Shown piece by piece: positions 51,973 to 61,140 of a DNA stretch of 64,000 nucleotides. The stretch lies in assembly GCA_902780135.1 (NCBI GenBank), contig CACZEK010000001.1, positions 1 to 64,000 on the forward strand. Reading direction: 5' to 3'. The DNA comes from an uncultured bacterium. Its GTDB lineage: Bacteria; Verrucomicrobiota; Lentisphaeria; Victivallales; UBA1829. Below the pieces are notes generated by a model that saw only the letters and a program-made list of their open reading frames with translations, was not told the DNA's origin and made no database searches. How positions within the stretch are numbered: the stretch's first letter is position 1; every line of letters starts with the position of its first letter. Made by a program: the position numbers and the translations under genes.

Positions 51973-53547
51973 ATGGAAGGATCCATGTTCTGCTACCAGT
52001 GCCAGGAGGCTCTCGGCAACAAAGGATGCACGGCGGGCGGCCGCTGCGGCGAAACGACCGAGACCGCCAATCTTCAGGACCGCCTCATCGCCGAGCTGAA
52101 AGCCGTCGCCCTGACGCTGGAAGGACGCACCAATGTCACGCGCGAGTTCAGCCGGTTCATCGTCCGCGCCATGTCCGCCACGCTTACCGATACCAACTTC
52201 AACCCGGACCGCATCTACGCCCTCATCGACGAGGCGAAACGCGCGCTCCGCACGCTCGATTCCGACATCCGGCCCCAGGATCCTTCCATCCTCTCCGTCG
52301 AAGACCCGGAGGAGCGCAGCTACCGCGAACTGCTCGTCTACGGGCTCAAAGGCGTCTGCGCCTTCGCGTTCCACGCGCTCGCCCTCGGCTACGAGGACAA
52401 CGCCATCTACAACTTCATCATCAAGGCGCTTTCCGCCACGGCGAAGACCGACACCCCGCACGAACGCCTCGCCCTGCTGATCGTCGAATGCGGACGCATC
52501 GCCGGCATCGCCATGGCGCTGCTCGACGAAGCCAACACCGAGACCTACGGCTCCCCGACCATCTGCCACGTCTCCTGGAAAGCCGGACAGAACCCCGGCA
52601 TCCTGATGTCCGGGCAGGACCTGAAGGACCTCGAGGAGCTCCTGATTCAGACCGAACACGCCGACATCGACGTCTACACGCACGGCGACATGCTCCCCGC
52701 CAACACCTATCCCGGATTCCGCAAGTTCCCGCACCTGAAGGGCAACTACGGCGGCTCCTGGCGGACCCAGGCGCAGGATTTCGCCTCGTTCAACGGGCCC
52801 GTCATCGTCAACTCGAACTGCATCGTCCCGGTGCAGGACGCCTACCGCGGGCGCATCTTCACCACCGGCATGGTCGGCTGCAAGGGCATCCCGCACATCA
52901 CGCACCGCCACATCGGCATGCAGAAGGACTTCTCCGAGGTCATCAGCCTCGCCAGGACGCTCCCGCCGCCCACCCCGCTCGACACCGACTCCGTCGTCCT
53001 CACCGGCGGCTTCGGGCACCACCAGGTCTGCTCCGTGATCTCCCAGATCGCGCGCTACATCGAAAACGGCACCGTCCGCCGCTTCATCGTGATCGCGGGC
53101 GAGGACGGCCGCGACGAACGCCGCGAATACTACACCGAGCTCGCCAAGGCGCTTCCGCCCGACACCATCATCCTGACCGCCGGCGGCGCGAAATACCGTT
53201 TCCTGGACCTCGACCTCGGCAAGATCACCGGCATCCCGCGCATCATGGACATCGGGCAGATCAACGACGCCTACTCCATCATCCGCATCGCGCTGGAGCT
53301 CCAGAACGCTCTCGGCATCCGCACGCTCGACAAGCTCCCCGTCTCCTTCGTCCTCTCCTGGTACGAACAGAAGACGATCGCGGTCTTCCTGGCGCTGCTC
53401 ACACTCGGCTTCAAGAACATCCGCCTCGGACCCACCTTCCCCGCGTTCTTCTCCCCCGGCATCCTCGAAGTCCTCACGCGCGACTACGGCGTGAAGCCCG
53501 TCACCGACGCCGCCGCCGACGCCGCGGACATGATGGCGGGCAACTGA
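51973..53547 (+). CDS. hcp: Hybrid cluster protein (hydroxylamine reductase type)
   Basis: 524 residues. The N-terminal cubane ligands are Cys7, 10, 19 and 25 (FCYQCQEALGNKGC), spacing C-x2-C-x8-C-x5-C as in class I proteins of anaerobes. Ligands of the hybrid Fe-S-O cluster lie in segments such as NSNCIVPV, GMVGCKGIPHI and SFVLSWYEQKTIAVF. Hcp reduces nitric oxide (and hydroxylamine in vitro), giving protection against nitrosative stress. AAAAGGAGA precedes the ATG. No hcr reductase gene is adjacent, so electrons must come from another carrier, perhaps a ferredoxin. Confidence 0.95.
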   Translation: MEGSMFCYQCQEALGNKGCTAGGRCGETTETANLQDRLIAELKAVALTLEGRTNVTREFSRFIVRAMSATLTDTNFNPDRIYALIDEAKRALRTLDSDIRPQDPSILSVEDPEERSYRELLVYGLKGVCAFAFHALALGYEDNAIYNFIIKALSATAKTDTPHERLALLIVECGRIAGIAMALLDEANTETYGSPTICHVSWKAGQNPGILMSGQDLKDLEELLIQTEHADIDVYTHGDMLPANTYPGFRKFPHLKGNYGGSWRTQAQDFASFNGPVIVNSNCIVPVQDAYRGRIFTTGMVGCKGIPHITHRHIGMQKDFSEVISLARTLPPPTPLDTDSVVLTGGFGHHQVCSVISQIARYIENGTVRRFIVIAGEDGRDERREYYTELAKALPPDTIILTAGGAKYRFLDLDLGKITGIPRIMDIGQINDAYSIIRIALELQNALGIRTLDKLPVSFVLSWYEQKTIAVFLALLTLGFKNIRLGPTFPAFFSPGILEVLTRDYGVKPVTDAAADAADMMAGN

Positions 53548-53633
53548 CCGCGCGAACCCCGTCCGTTCCGGCGCTTCGCCGGAGCGGATTTCCGCATTCC
53601 ACGCCTCGACCGCCAACCCGAAACCGCTTCGCC

Positions 53634-54164
53634 ATGACGTTTTCCCGGTTCATGATCCGCGCTTTTGCCGCATTGCTCGCCGTATGCCTGACGTCCGCCT
53701 GCCGTTCCCCGCAGGACATCCTGCTCACGGAATCGGATTCCGGCAGGACGCTCGACCTGCGCGTCGGCGACACGGTCGTGGTGGCGCTGAACGCGAACAA
53801 AACGACCGGGTTCGACTGGTATCCCCGCCACGGCGCGGGCAGCGTGCGGATCCTCGCCGAAAAAGGCGACCGCTACGTCGTCGATCCCGATCCCGCCGAC
53901 AGCAGGAAACCCGTCGCGGGACGGAACGGCTCGCACTATTTCACCTACCGCGTCATCGGGCCCGGCGTCTGCGGCATCGCCCTGGACTACAAACGCAGCT
54001 GGGAAAAGAAGGATCCGACGAAGACTTTCGAGGTCATGATCCGTGCGACCGGCACGCCGGAGGAGGCCGCCTCCGATCCGCGCGAACTGCCCCCGGAGGA
54101 ACAGCCCGTCTACATGACGGACTCCAAGGGCAACGTGACGATCCGCCCCGACAGTCCGCAGTGA
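53634..54164 (+). CDS. Chagasin-like (I42) cysteine-protease inhibitor lipoprotein
   Basis: 176 residues. Signal AFAALLAVCLTSAC ends in a lipobox with Cys near 23. The mature part carries the three inhibitory loops of family I42: LNANKTTGFDW (NxTTG), AGRNGSHYFTYRV (Gly-rich loop) and LDYKRSWEKKDP (R-[P/S]-W). A Pro/Glu-rich tail follows. Chagasin-type proteins block papain-like proteases by wedging these loops into the active site. Expected location is the periplasm or outer membrane. Its target, own or foreign, is unknown. It lies 86 bp after hcp and 22 bp before the WaaP-type kinase. Confidence 0.82.
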   Translation: MTFSRFMIRAFAALLAVCLTSACRSPQDILLTESDSGRTLDLRVGDTVVVALNANKTTGFDWYPRHGAGSVRILAEKGDRYVVDPDPADSRKPVAGRNGSHYFTYRVIGPGVCGIALDYKRSWEKKDPTKTFEVMIRATGTPEEAASDPRELPPEEQPVYMTDSKGNVTIRPDSPQ

Positions 54165-54186
54165 TTTCACCCGCGCGAGGTTTCCC

Positions 54187-54996
54187 GTGGAAAAGCTCTA
54201 TTTCAACGACACGTTTCAGAAAGCCTGGGGCAAGGATCCCTTCGCCAGCGCGTTCGCCGTGACCGGGGAGGTCTTCCGCGACGTCAAGAACCGCAAGACC
54301 ATGCGGTTCCGCATGGACGGCAGATCCTACTTCATCAAGCTCCACGGCCCGGTCGGCTGGGGCGAGATATGGAAGAACCTGATCCAGTTCAAGCTCCCCG
54401 TGATCGGGTCCGCAAACGAATACCTCGCGATCTCCCTGCTGAACAAGCTCGGCGTGCCCACCATGACCGCCTGCGCCTTCGGCATCCGCGGCGTCAACCC
54501 CGCCGCCATGGAATCGTTCCTGGTGACCGAGGACCTCGTCGGCATGGTCTCGCTGGAGGATTTCTGCCGCGACTGGAAGACGAACCCGCCGCCCGCCGCG
54601 CTCAAAAACCGCATCATCCGCGCCCTCGCGGTGACCGTCGCCCGGATGCACGGCAGCGGCCTGAACCACCGCGACTGCTACATCTGCCATTTCCTGCTGG
54701 ATCCCGCCTCGGTTCGGGAAAAGCGCATCAGGCTCCACGTGATCGACCTCCACCGGGCGCAGCTGCGGCCGCGCATCCGCCGCCGCTACCGCGTCAAGGA
54801 CCTCGCCGGGATCTTCTTCTCCGCCATGGACCTCGGACTCTCCCGGCGCGACGCCCTCCGGTTCATCGCCGCGTACACGCCCCGCGCGGGCGCCCTGGAC
54901 GCGAAGATATGGCGGGACGTCCTCCGGACCGCGGTCCGCCTTTACCGCAAGGAATTCGGCCGCGCGCCCGATCTCCCGCCCGATTGTTCCCGCTGA
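54187..54996 (+). CDS. waaP: WaaP (RfaP)-type lipopolysaccharide core kinase
   Basis: 269 residues. Kinase-like fold with FIKLHGPVGWGEIWKNL (ATP lysine region), ANEYLAISLLNKLGVPTM, AFGIRGVNPAAMESFLVTED, the catalytic loop LNHRDCYICHFLL and IDLHRAQLRP (metal Asp). These match the heptose I kinase WaaP of enteric bacteria in order and spacing. WaaP adds phosphate to inner-core heptose and strengthens the outer membrane. Whether the acceptor is heptose here is not shown. GAGG lies before the ATG, and an NTase-like gene follows after 26 bp. Confidence 0.9.
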   Translation: MEKLYFNDTFQKAWGKDPFASAFAVTGEVFRDVKNRKTMRFRMDGRSYFIKLHGPVGWGEIWKNLIQFKLPVIGSANEYLAISLLNKLGVPTMTACAFGIRGVNPAAMESFLVTEDLVGMVSLEDFCRDWKTNPPPAALKNRIIRALAVTVARMHGSGLNHRDCYICHFLLDPASVREKRIRLHVIDLHRAQLRPRIRRRYRVKDLAGIFFSAMDLGLSRRDALRFIAAYTPRAGALDAKIWRDVLRTAVRLYRKEFGRAPDLPPDCSR

Positions 54997-55022
54997 CTCT
55001 CAAAAACTCTTTCCTTCCCGCC

Positions 55023-56030
55023 ATGTCCTACTCAAAATCCGCAGACCCCCGTGTTGAACGCCACATCCAGGATGCCCTCGACGGCATCCGCGCCTCGCTT
55101 GCAACCTCGCCGGAATCCTCCGCGATCCGCGCCGTCGCGCTCGGCGGCGGCTACGGACGGGGCGAAGGCGGCGCCACGCCGGACGGCATGCCGTACAACG
55201 ACATGGATTTCTTCGTGGTGATGAACGGGAAGAAGCCGTCTCCCGGGCTCCGGAGTCTGCTGGACTCCATTTCGGCGGAATGGCGCGGCAAGCTCGCCAT
55301 CGACATCGACTTCTGCTGCGTCAAATCCCTGAAGGCGCTGTACAAGGACGCCGGCACGCTGATGATCCAGGAGCTTTTCGCAGGATCCCGCATCGTCTTC
55401 GGCGACGAACATGTTTTCGACAACGCACCCCGGCGTCCGTTCTCCGAACTTCCCTGGACCGAGGCCGCACGCCTCCTCCTCAACCGCGGCGCGGGCCTGC
55501 TGTTCGCCCGCCAGCGCGCCTCCGATCCCGCCGAGGCGGATTTCGTCCGGCGCAATCTCCACAAGGCCGCGCTGGGCTGCGGCGACGCCATCCTGGTCGT
55601 GCACCACGACTACCGCACGTCGGGGACGGAACGACTGGAGGCGCTCAGGAAATACCGCGAGGCGTCCTGGCTGTTCTCCGCCTACGAAGACGCCCTGGCG
55701 TTCAAATACACCCCGTGCGCCGGGAAAGAACCCGATTACGCGCATCTGCTGGACTGCTGGCTCCGCACCATGGCGCTCGTCGCCACGGAGATCACACGCC
55801 ACATCGCATCCTCGGACGCGCATTTCTCCGCCTGCCGCATCGCGGACGCCGGCCCGCGTTCGCTGAAATCCATGGTCCTCTCGCTCTGCAGCGCGCCGGT
55901 CCTGCCGGAACTTCTCCGCCCGCTCGCGGTCCATCCGCGCGTGAAGCTTCTGCGGCTTCTGACAGTCTGCCTGGAAGATCCCGGACACGAAACGGAAACG
56001 TTCATCCGTCTTTGGAAACGCTACAATTAA
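55023..56030 (+). CDS. Nucleotidyltransferase-fold protein of the envelope cassette
   Basis: 335 residues from ATG 55023. The Pol-beta-type motif is GGGYGRGEGGATP followed by YNDMDFFVVM (two metal-binding Asp) and, about 50 residues on, AIDIDFCCVKSL (third Asp). A helical C-terminal domain follows. Such enzymes transfer a nucleotidyl group to small molecules or proteins; the substrate here is not known, and it does not fit any named class I can place. It is 26 bp after waaP, in the same direction. Its end is followed by a separate promoter. Confidence 0.72.
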   Translation: MSYSKSADPRVERHIQDALDGIRASLATSPESSAIRAVALGGGYGRGEGGATPDGMPYNDMDFFVVMNGKKPSPGLRSLLDSISAEWRGKLAIDIDFCCVKSLKALYKDAGTLMIQELFAGSRIVFGDEHVFDNAPRRPFSELPWTEAARLLLNRGAGLLFARQRASDPAEADFVRRNLHKAALGCGDAILVVHHDYRTSGTERLEALRKYREASWLFSAYEDALAFKYTPCAGKEPDYAHLLDCWLRTMALVATEITRHIASSDAHFSACRIADAGPRSLKSMVLSLCSAPVLPELLRPLAVHPRVKLLRLLTVCLEDPGHETETFIRLWKRYN

Positions 56031-56044
56031 ATCGGATGCCGCAC

Positions 56045-56073
56045 TTGAAAAACACCTTTTTAAGTGATATATT
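56045..56073 (+). promoter_or_regulatory. Promoter for the phosphodiesterase-GT2 pair
   Basis: TTGAAA (56045-56050), 17-nt spacer, TATATT (56068-56073), 45 bp before the GTG start. Confidence 0.7.
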
Positions 56074-56117
56074 TATGTGAGATGTTCACAATTGTCCTAT
56101 CGGGAGAATGATGAAAA

Positions 56118-57284
56118 GTGAAAGACCGTGTTAAGATTTTCATGTTCAGCGATGCGCTCGGGTACGAAATTGTCCAGCACTACCGCTTCATGACGGACGA
56201 ATTCCCGGTGCGCCTGCCCGTCCGCACGCAGTTCGGCTACTCCTCGACCTGCGTCCCGACGATCCTGACCGGCGAACCGCCCACGAAACACGGCCATTTC
56301 AGCTTTTTCTACCGTCCGAAAGGGGCGGAATCCCCGTTCTCCTGCTTCCGGTTTCTGCATCCGTTCCTGCATCCCTCGGCCGTTTTCGACAACCACCGCA
56401 TCCGCCACCGCGTGAGCCTGTGGCTGGCGCGGCATCTGAACTACACCGGGTATTTCAACATCTACCGCGTGCCGTACGCCCGCCTGCCCTACTTCGACTA
56501 CTGCGAGAAACAGGACATCTTCGCGCCGCACGGCCTGGCGCCCGTGAAGAACCTGCGCGACGTCCTGACCGAATCCGGCGTGCCGTTCCATATCTCGAAC
56601 TGGCATCTCTCCGACGACCGGAACATCGCCGCCGCGAAGAAGCTGCTGGAGGAGGAAAAGACGGAGTTCTTCTTCATCTACACGGCGGGACTGGACAGCA
56701 TGCTGCATTTCCACGTGCACGAGCCCGAGGTCGTGGCGAAACATCTGGATGAGTTCGCCGCCAAGGTGCGCGGCGTGCTCGAGACCGCACGGGCGCATTT
56801 CAAGCACGTCGATTTCTGCATCTTCTCCGACCACGGCATGACCCCGCTGAAAGGCGAGACCGACATCAAGTCAAAGATCGAGGCGCTCCCGCTCAAGTTC
56901 GGAAAAGACTATATCGCCGCGTACGATTCCACCATGCTCCGCGTGTGGTTCTTGAACCGGGACGCGCGCAAGCCGGTCATGGACGCCGTGAACGGCGCGC
57001 CCGGGCACTGGCTTTCCCCCGAGGAAAAGACCGCGCTCCACGTCGATTTCGCCGACGCCAGCTACGGCGACGAGATCTTCCTGCTCGACCCCGGCATCCA
57101 GCTGGTCCCGAGCGACATGGGCGCGAAGCCCATCCCCGGCATGCACGGATTCTCGCCCGACGACCGCGACTCCACCGCCTGCATCCTCTCCGTGAACGAG
57201 CTCCCCGAACATCCGCGCGAGATCGCCGATTTCTTCCGCCTGATGAAACATGGCGCGTCCGAGCTGAAAAACGCCGGAGCGTGA
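56118..57284 (+). CDS. Alkaline-phosphatase-superfamily protein (type I phosphodiesterase-like)
   Basis: 388 residues from GTG 56118, with GGGAG at 56102 upstream. Metal and nucleophile sites of the superfamily occur in order: FMFSDALGYE (Asp), STCVPTILTGEPP (Thr nucleophile in the PTILTG context), YTAGLDSMLHFHVHEP (Asp, His), FSDHGMTPL (Asp, His) and GMHGFSPDD (His). The closest pattern is type I phosphodiesterase/nucleotide pyrophosphatase. There is no signal peptide, so it should act in the cytoplasm, unlike many relatives. It ends 6 bp before a GT2 gene. An out-of-frame 8-codon ATG frame (56108-56134) overlaps its start. Confidence 0.8.
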   Translation: MKDRVKIFMFSDALGYEIVQHYRFMTDEFPVRLPVRTQFGYSSTCVPTILTGEPPTKHGHFSFFYRPKGAESPFSCFRFLHPFLHPSAVFDNHRIRHRVSLWLARHLNYTGYFNIYRVPYARLPYFDYCEKQDIFAPHGLAPVKNLRDVLTESGVPFHISNWHLSDDRNIAAAKKLLEEEKTEFFFIYTAGLDSMLHFHVHEPEVVAKHLDEFAAKVRGVLETARAHFKHVDFCIFSDHGMTPLKGETDIKSKIEALPLKFGKDYIAAYDSTMLRVWFLNRDARKPVMDAVNGAPGHWLSPEEKTALHVDFADASYGDEIFLLDPGIQLVPSDMGAKPIPGMHGFSPDDRDSTACILSVNELPEHPREIADFFRLMKHGASELKNAGA

Positions 57285-57290
57285 TCCCCC

Positions 57291-58205
57291 ATGCCCGCGG
57301 AATCACAGACCTGTCCGCCGGAGATCACCGTCGTGGTGCGGTCCCACAACGACCGCGACCTCATCCGCGACACGCTCTCCATGCTCTGCGGCCAGACCGT
57401 CGCCGACCGCATGGAGATCCTGCTCTTCGACGACAATTCCACCGACGGCACGCTGGAGGCCGCCGCATCGTTCCCGTCCGTCACGGTCGTCCCCTGGGAC
57501 GGTCTGCCGTACAACCCGCCCCGCGTGCTGAACCGCGCGGTCGACGCCGCGCACGGCAAATACATCGTCTTCAACAACTCCGACGCCGTCCCGTGCAGCC
57601 GCGACGCGGTCGAACGCATCGCCGCCCGACTTCGGGACCCCGCGGTCGGCGCGGTCTACGGCAACCAGCTCCCGCGCGCGGACGCCCTGCCTCTCGTGCG
57701 GAAGGACTACGAACGCGCGTTCGGCGACGGCACGGTCGCGGCAAGCTGGGGATTCATGTTTTCGCTGGTCTTCTCCGCGGTCCGCACGGACGTGGCGCGC
57801 CGGATCCGGTTCAATCCGGCGTTCCAGTATTCGGAGGACATCGACTGGGCGCTCCGCATCCGCGAATCCGGGCTGAAGATCGTCTACGAGAAGGACGCCG
57901 CCGTGGTCCACTCGCACAATTATACGCCGGAGATCCTCCGCAAACGGTTCTACAACGAGGGCATCGCGAACGGCATGCTCTACGGGACGAAACCCTGTTT
58001 CTGCCGCGCGCTGCTCGGATTCGCCGCCGAATCCGCCCGCGACCTCCTCTACCTCTGCCTCCATCGCGAGCTCGGCTATCTCTTCAAAGGCATCCGCTAC
58101 CGCTGGATTCAGCGCATGAGCTGCTACCGCGGCGAAAAGTACGCCTTCCAGCAGGATTTCTTCCACAAGAAGGATTCTCCCGTTCCTCTCGTCCCGAAAT
58201 CCTGA
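57291..58205 (+). CDS. Glycosyltransferase family 2
   Basis: 304 residues. GT-A fold: ITVVVRSHNDRDLIRDTLSM, LLFDDNSTDGTLEAA, the metal-binding position at FNNSDAVP (DxD replaced by NSD), and the acceptor-side YSEDIDWALRIRESG with the catalytic Asp (ED..W..R). No membrane helix. The NTase-kinase-phosphodiesterase setting suggests a role in surface glycan or core assembly. It starts 6 bp after the phosphodiesterase gene. Confidence 0.92.
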   Translation: MPAESQTCPPEITVVVRSHNDRDLIRDTLSMLCGQTVADRMEILLFDDNSTDGTLEAAASFPSVTVVPWDGLPYNPPRVLNRAVDAAHGKYIVFNNSDAVPCSRDAVERIAARLRDPAVGAVYGNQLPRADALPLVRKDYERAFGDGTVAASWGFMFSLVFSAVRTDVARRIRFNPAFQYSEDIDWALRIRESGLKIVYEKDAAVVHSHNYTPEILRKRFYNEGIANGMLYGTKPCFCRALLGFAAESARDLLYLCLHRELGYLFKGIRYRWIQRMSCYRGEKYAFQQDFFHKKDSPVPLVPKS

Positions 58206-58256
58206 ATCCCGTCCCGCCGTTCCCGCAAATCGTTGCCGGAAAAAGCGCGTTTTCTC

Positions 58257-58285
58257 TTGAAAAAAGCTCTCATGCGGTGTATTTT
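58257..58285 (+). promoter_or_regulatory. Promoter for hppA
   Basis: TTGAAA (58257-58262), 17-nt spacer, TATTTT (58280-58285), 71 bp before ATG 58356. Confidence 0.7.
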
Positions 58286-58355
58286 AAATAGGGTGTTTTT
58301 TCTGTCTTTGATTTAACATTCCTGTCTTTCATTTTTTATCCGGAGGTTGTTTTTT

Positions 58356-60638
58356 ATGTTCGGATCAACGTCCATCTGGTGGATCGCTCCCGTCTGCTCC
58401 ATCGTCGCCCTTCTCTCCGCCACTCTGTGCTACATCCTGATGAAACGCGCCGGCACGGGCAACGAGCGCATGGAGGAGATCGCCGGGTATGTGCGCGACG
58501 GCGCGATGGCGTACCTGAAGCAGCAGTATTCGCGCGTCGGCATCGTCTTCGCCGTCCTCTTCGTGATCTTCGCGGTCCTGGCGGCTCTGAAGCTCCAGAA
58601 TCCCTTCGTCCCGGTCGCGTTCCTGACCGGCGGCTTCTTCTCCGGCCTCTGCGGCTTCGTGGGCATGAAGACCGCCACGAGCGCGTCCAGCCGCACGGCG
58701 CAGGGCGCGAGCGAAAGCCTGAACCGCGGCCTGCAGGTGGCGTTCCGCTCCGGCGCGGTCATGGGCCTCGCCGTGGTCGGGTTCGGGCTCCTCGACATCA
58801 CCGCGTGGTATTGCATCCTGGACCGCCTGGTCTACACGCCCGACCACATGGCGCACGGTCTGTCGTTCCTCGGCCTCCAGCTCGTCGCGCCCGGATTCGA
58901 CGTCTCGCACAAGTTCGTCGAGATCACGACCACCATGCTGACCTTCGGCATGGGCGCGTCCACGCAGGCGCTCTTCGCACGCGTCGGCGGCGGCATCTAC
59001 ACGAAGGCCGCGGACGTCGGCGCGGACCTCGTCGGCAAGGTCGAGGCGGGCATCCCCGAGGACGACCCGCGCAACCCCGCCACCATCGCGGACAACGTCG
59101 GCGACAACGTCGGCGACGTCGCGGGCATGGGCGCGGACCTTTACGAATCCTACTGCGGCTCCATCCTCTCCACCGCCGCCCTCGGCGCGGCGATCCCCGC
59201 CGCCATGAAGACCACGATCGCCTACGTGAACGCCCCGATGATCGTCGCGGGCATCGGCGTGGTGCTGTCGCTGATCGGCATTTTCGCGGTGCGCTGCAAG
59301 GAAGGCGCGAGCATGGGCACCCTGCTCCGCGCGCTGCGCCTCGGCACCTGGGGCAGCTCCGTCCTGATCCTCGTCGCCTGCGCCGTTCTCGCCGGATGCG
59401 GCATCCTCACATGGGGCGTGTTCGGCGCGATCGTCTCCGGCCTGGTCGCCGGCGTGGTGATCGGCTACAGCACCGAGTATTACACCTCCGACGAATACCG
59501 CCCGACCAAGGAACTCGCCGCGCAGGCGCAGATGGGACCCGCCCCCGCCATCATCTACGGGCTTTCCCTCGGCATGCTCTCCTCCGCGATCCCGGTCGTC
59601 GCCACGATCGCCGCGATTATCTCCGCGTTCACCTGCGCGGGCGGCTTCACGCAGGGCACGATCTTCGGACTCTACGGCATCGGATTCGCCGCCGTCGGCA
59701 TGCTCGCCACGCTCGGAATCACGCTCGCCACCGACGCCTACGGCCCCATCGCAGACAACGCCGGCGGCAACGCCGAGATGTCCGCGCTCCCGCCGCACGT
59801 TCGCGATCGCACCGACGCCCTCGACATGCTCGGCAACACCACGGCCGCCACGGGCAAGGGGTTCGCCATCGGGTCCGCCGCACTCACCGCCATGGCGCTG
59901 CTCGCCGCCGAGATCCAGGAGATCGAGATCTGGGGCGGCAAGTTCAACGCGTTCCCGGCGGACGTGAAGGCGAAGCTCCTGCTGGATTCCGACCACTTCG
60001 CCATTCTCGTCGATTTCTTCAAGATCAACGTCATGAACCCGCTCTTCCTCTGCGGGTGCTTCCTCGGAGCCATGATGGCGTTCGTCTTCTGCGCCCTCAC
60101 CATGAAGGCGGTCGGACGCGCCGCCGGACGCATGGTCGAGGAGGTCCGCAGACAGTTCCGCACCATCCCCGGCATCATGGACGGCACCGGCAAGCCCGAC
60201 TACGCACGCTGCGTCGCCATCTCCACCAAGGGCGCGCAGCACGAGATGATGCTCCCCGCCCTCCTCGCCATCATCATCCCGGTCGCCACCGGACTCGTCC
60301 TCGGCGTCCCCGGCATCATGGGCCTGCTCATCGGCGGCCTCACCTGCGGCTTCTCCCTCGCCTGCATGCTGAACAACGCCGGCGGCGCGTGGGACAACGC
60401 CAAGAAGCACATCGAAAAGGGCAATTTCGGCGGCAAGAAGCTCCCCGACGGCACAAAGAACCCCGTCCACGGCGCGGCGGTCATCGGCGACACCGTCGGC
60501 GACCCCTGCAAGGACACCAGCGGCCCCGCCCTGAACATCCTCGTGAAGCTCATGAGCATGGTCGCCGTCGTCTTCACCCCGCTCTTCATCAAGGTCGCCC
60601 CCGTCGTCCAGGAATGGCTCGGCCTCATCCGGAAGTGA
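58356..60638 (+). CDS. hppA: Membrane-bound ion-translocating pyrophosphatase
   Basis: 760 residues from ATG 58356, with GGAGGT at 58342-58347. About 16 membrane helices. Substrate site motifs are [20 protein letters not shown] (D-x7-K-x-E), [21 protein letters not shown] and, near the end, [18 protein letters not shown]. The segment [20 protein letters not shown] has Ala where potassium-independent enzymes carry Lys, which marks a potassium-dependent type; whether it moves protons or sodium is not certain. It couples pyrophosphate hydrolysis to ion export, saving energy in anaerobes. Monocistronic with a terminator behind it. Confidence 0.95.
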   Translation: MFGSTSIWWIAPVCSIVALLSATLCYILMKRAGTGNERMEEIAGYVRDGAMAYLKQQYSRVGIVFAVLFVIFAVLAALKLQNPFVPVAFLTGGFFSGLCGFVGMKTATSASSRTAQGASESLNRGLQVAFRSGAVMGLAVVGFGLLDITAWYCILDRLVYTPDHMAHGLSFLGLQLVAPGFDVSHKFVEITTTMLTFGMGASTQALFARVGGGIYTKAADVGADLVGKVEAGIPEDDPRNPATIADNVGDNVGDVAGMGADLYESYCGSILSTAALGAAIPAAMKTTIAYVNAPMIVAGIGVVLSLIGIFAVRCKEGASMGTLLRALRLGTWGSSVLILVACAVLAGCGILTWGVFGAIVSGLVAGVVIGYSTEYYTSDEYRPTKELAAQAQMGPAPAIIYGLSLGMLSSAIPVVATIAAIISAFTCAGGFTQGTIFGLYGIGFAAVGMLATLGITLATDAYGPIADNAGGNAEMSALPPHVRDRTDALDMLGNTTAATGKGFAIGSAALTAMALLAAEIQEIEIWGGKFNAFPADVKAKLLLDSDHFAILVDFFKINVMNPLFLCGCFLGAMMAFVFCALTMKAVGRAAGRMVEEVRRQFRTIPGIMDGTGKPDYARCVAISTKGAQHEMMLPALLAIIIPVATGLVLGVPGIMGLLIGGLTCGFSLACMLNNAGGAWDNAKKHIEKGNFGGKKLPDGTKNPVHGAAVIGDTVGDPCKDTSGPALNILVKLMSMVAVVFTPLFIKVAPVVQEWLGLIRK

Positions 60639-60699
60639 CCCGCGGCCTCTTCCGAACAATCAAAAATCCCCGCCGGACCTCAATCCGCGGGGACAAAAA

Positions 60700-60724
60700 A
60701 ACCCGGCGTTCAACCGGGTTTTTT
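60700..60724. terminator. Bidirectional terminator between hppA and ferredoxin
   Basis: Stem AACCCGG (60700-60706) with CCGGGTT (60714-60720), T-run to the right and A-run to the left, so it can act on both converging transcripts. A second stem (TCCCCG/CGGGGA, 60668-60693) lies next to it. Confidence 0.88.
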
Positions 60725-60747
60725 CTTGCACAAAAGCGGGAGATTGA

Positions 60748-60921
60748 TTACTCAACCGTGATCGCTTCGCAGGGGCATTCGCCAGCGCAGGCGCCGCAGC
60801 CGACGCAATCGGCTTCGTTGACTTCGGCAGCGCCGTCCTTCATGGAAATCGCGTTGACGGGGCAGGCTCCGACGCAGGATTCGCAGCCGGCGCATTTGCT
60901 CTTATCGACTTTTGCAGCCAT
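60748..60921 (-). CDS. 2x[4Fe-4S] ferredoxin
   Basis: 57 residues from ATG at 60921. Translation shows two complete cluster motifs: Cys10-x2-Cys13-x2-Cys16-x3-Cys20-Pro and Cys39-x2-Cys42-x2-Cys45-x3-Cys49-Pro, as in clostridial-type ferredoxins. There is one extra Cys (51) just after the second motif. Such proteins carry low-potential electrons between oxidoreductases in anaerobes. CAAGGAGTAC precedes the start, and a promoter lies at 60964-60991. The gene is short and easily missed. Confidence 0.95.
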   Translation of the reverse strand: MAAKVDKSKCAGCESCVGACPVNAISMKDGAAEVNEADCVGCGACAGECPCEAITVE

Positions 60922-60963
60922 TGTAGTACTCCTTGTTTAGGGTTAGGGTGGTTGGCATCAGTT

Positions 60964-60991
60964 AATATATTGCTTTTTTCGGGAAAAACAA
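60964..60991 (-). promoter_or_regulatory. Promoter for the ferredoxin gene
   Basis: Minus strand TTGTTT (60991-60986), 16-nt spacer, TATATT (60969-60964), 43 bp before the ATG. Confidence 0.65.
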
Positions 60992-61140
60992 GCCGGAAAC
61001 GAAAAAAAAACGAGATTCCTGCCGTTTTGCCCTCGTTTCCAAATGGTTTTCCGGTAGGAAGGCACAAAAATCCCGCCCCGGTTTTGAGGCCGGAGCGGGA
61101 TCGGATCCGATTTGGGATCGAATGCCTGAACGGACGCGGA

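Noticed and set aside
58365-60659. 764-residue minus-strand open frame opposite hppA
   Set aside because: Composition is Asp/Glu/Arg/Gly-biased antisense of a clear pyrophosphatase; no start signals.
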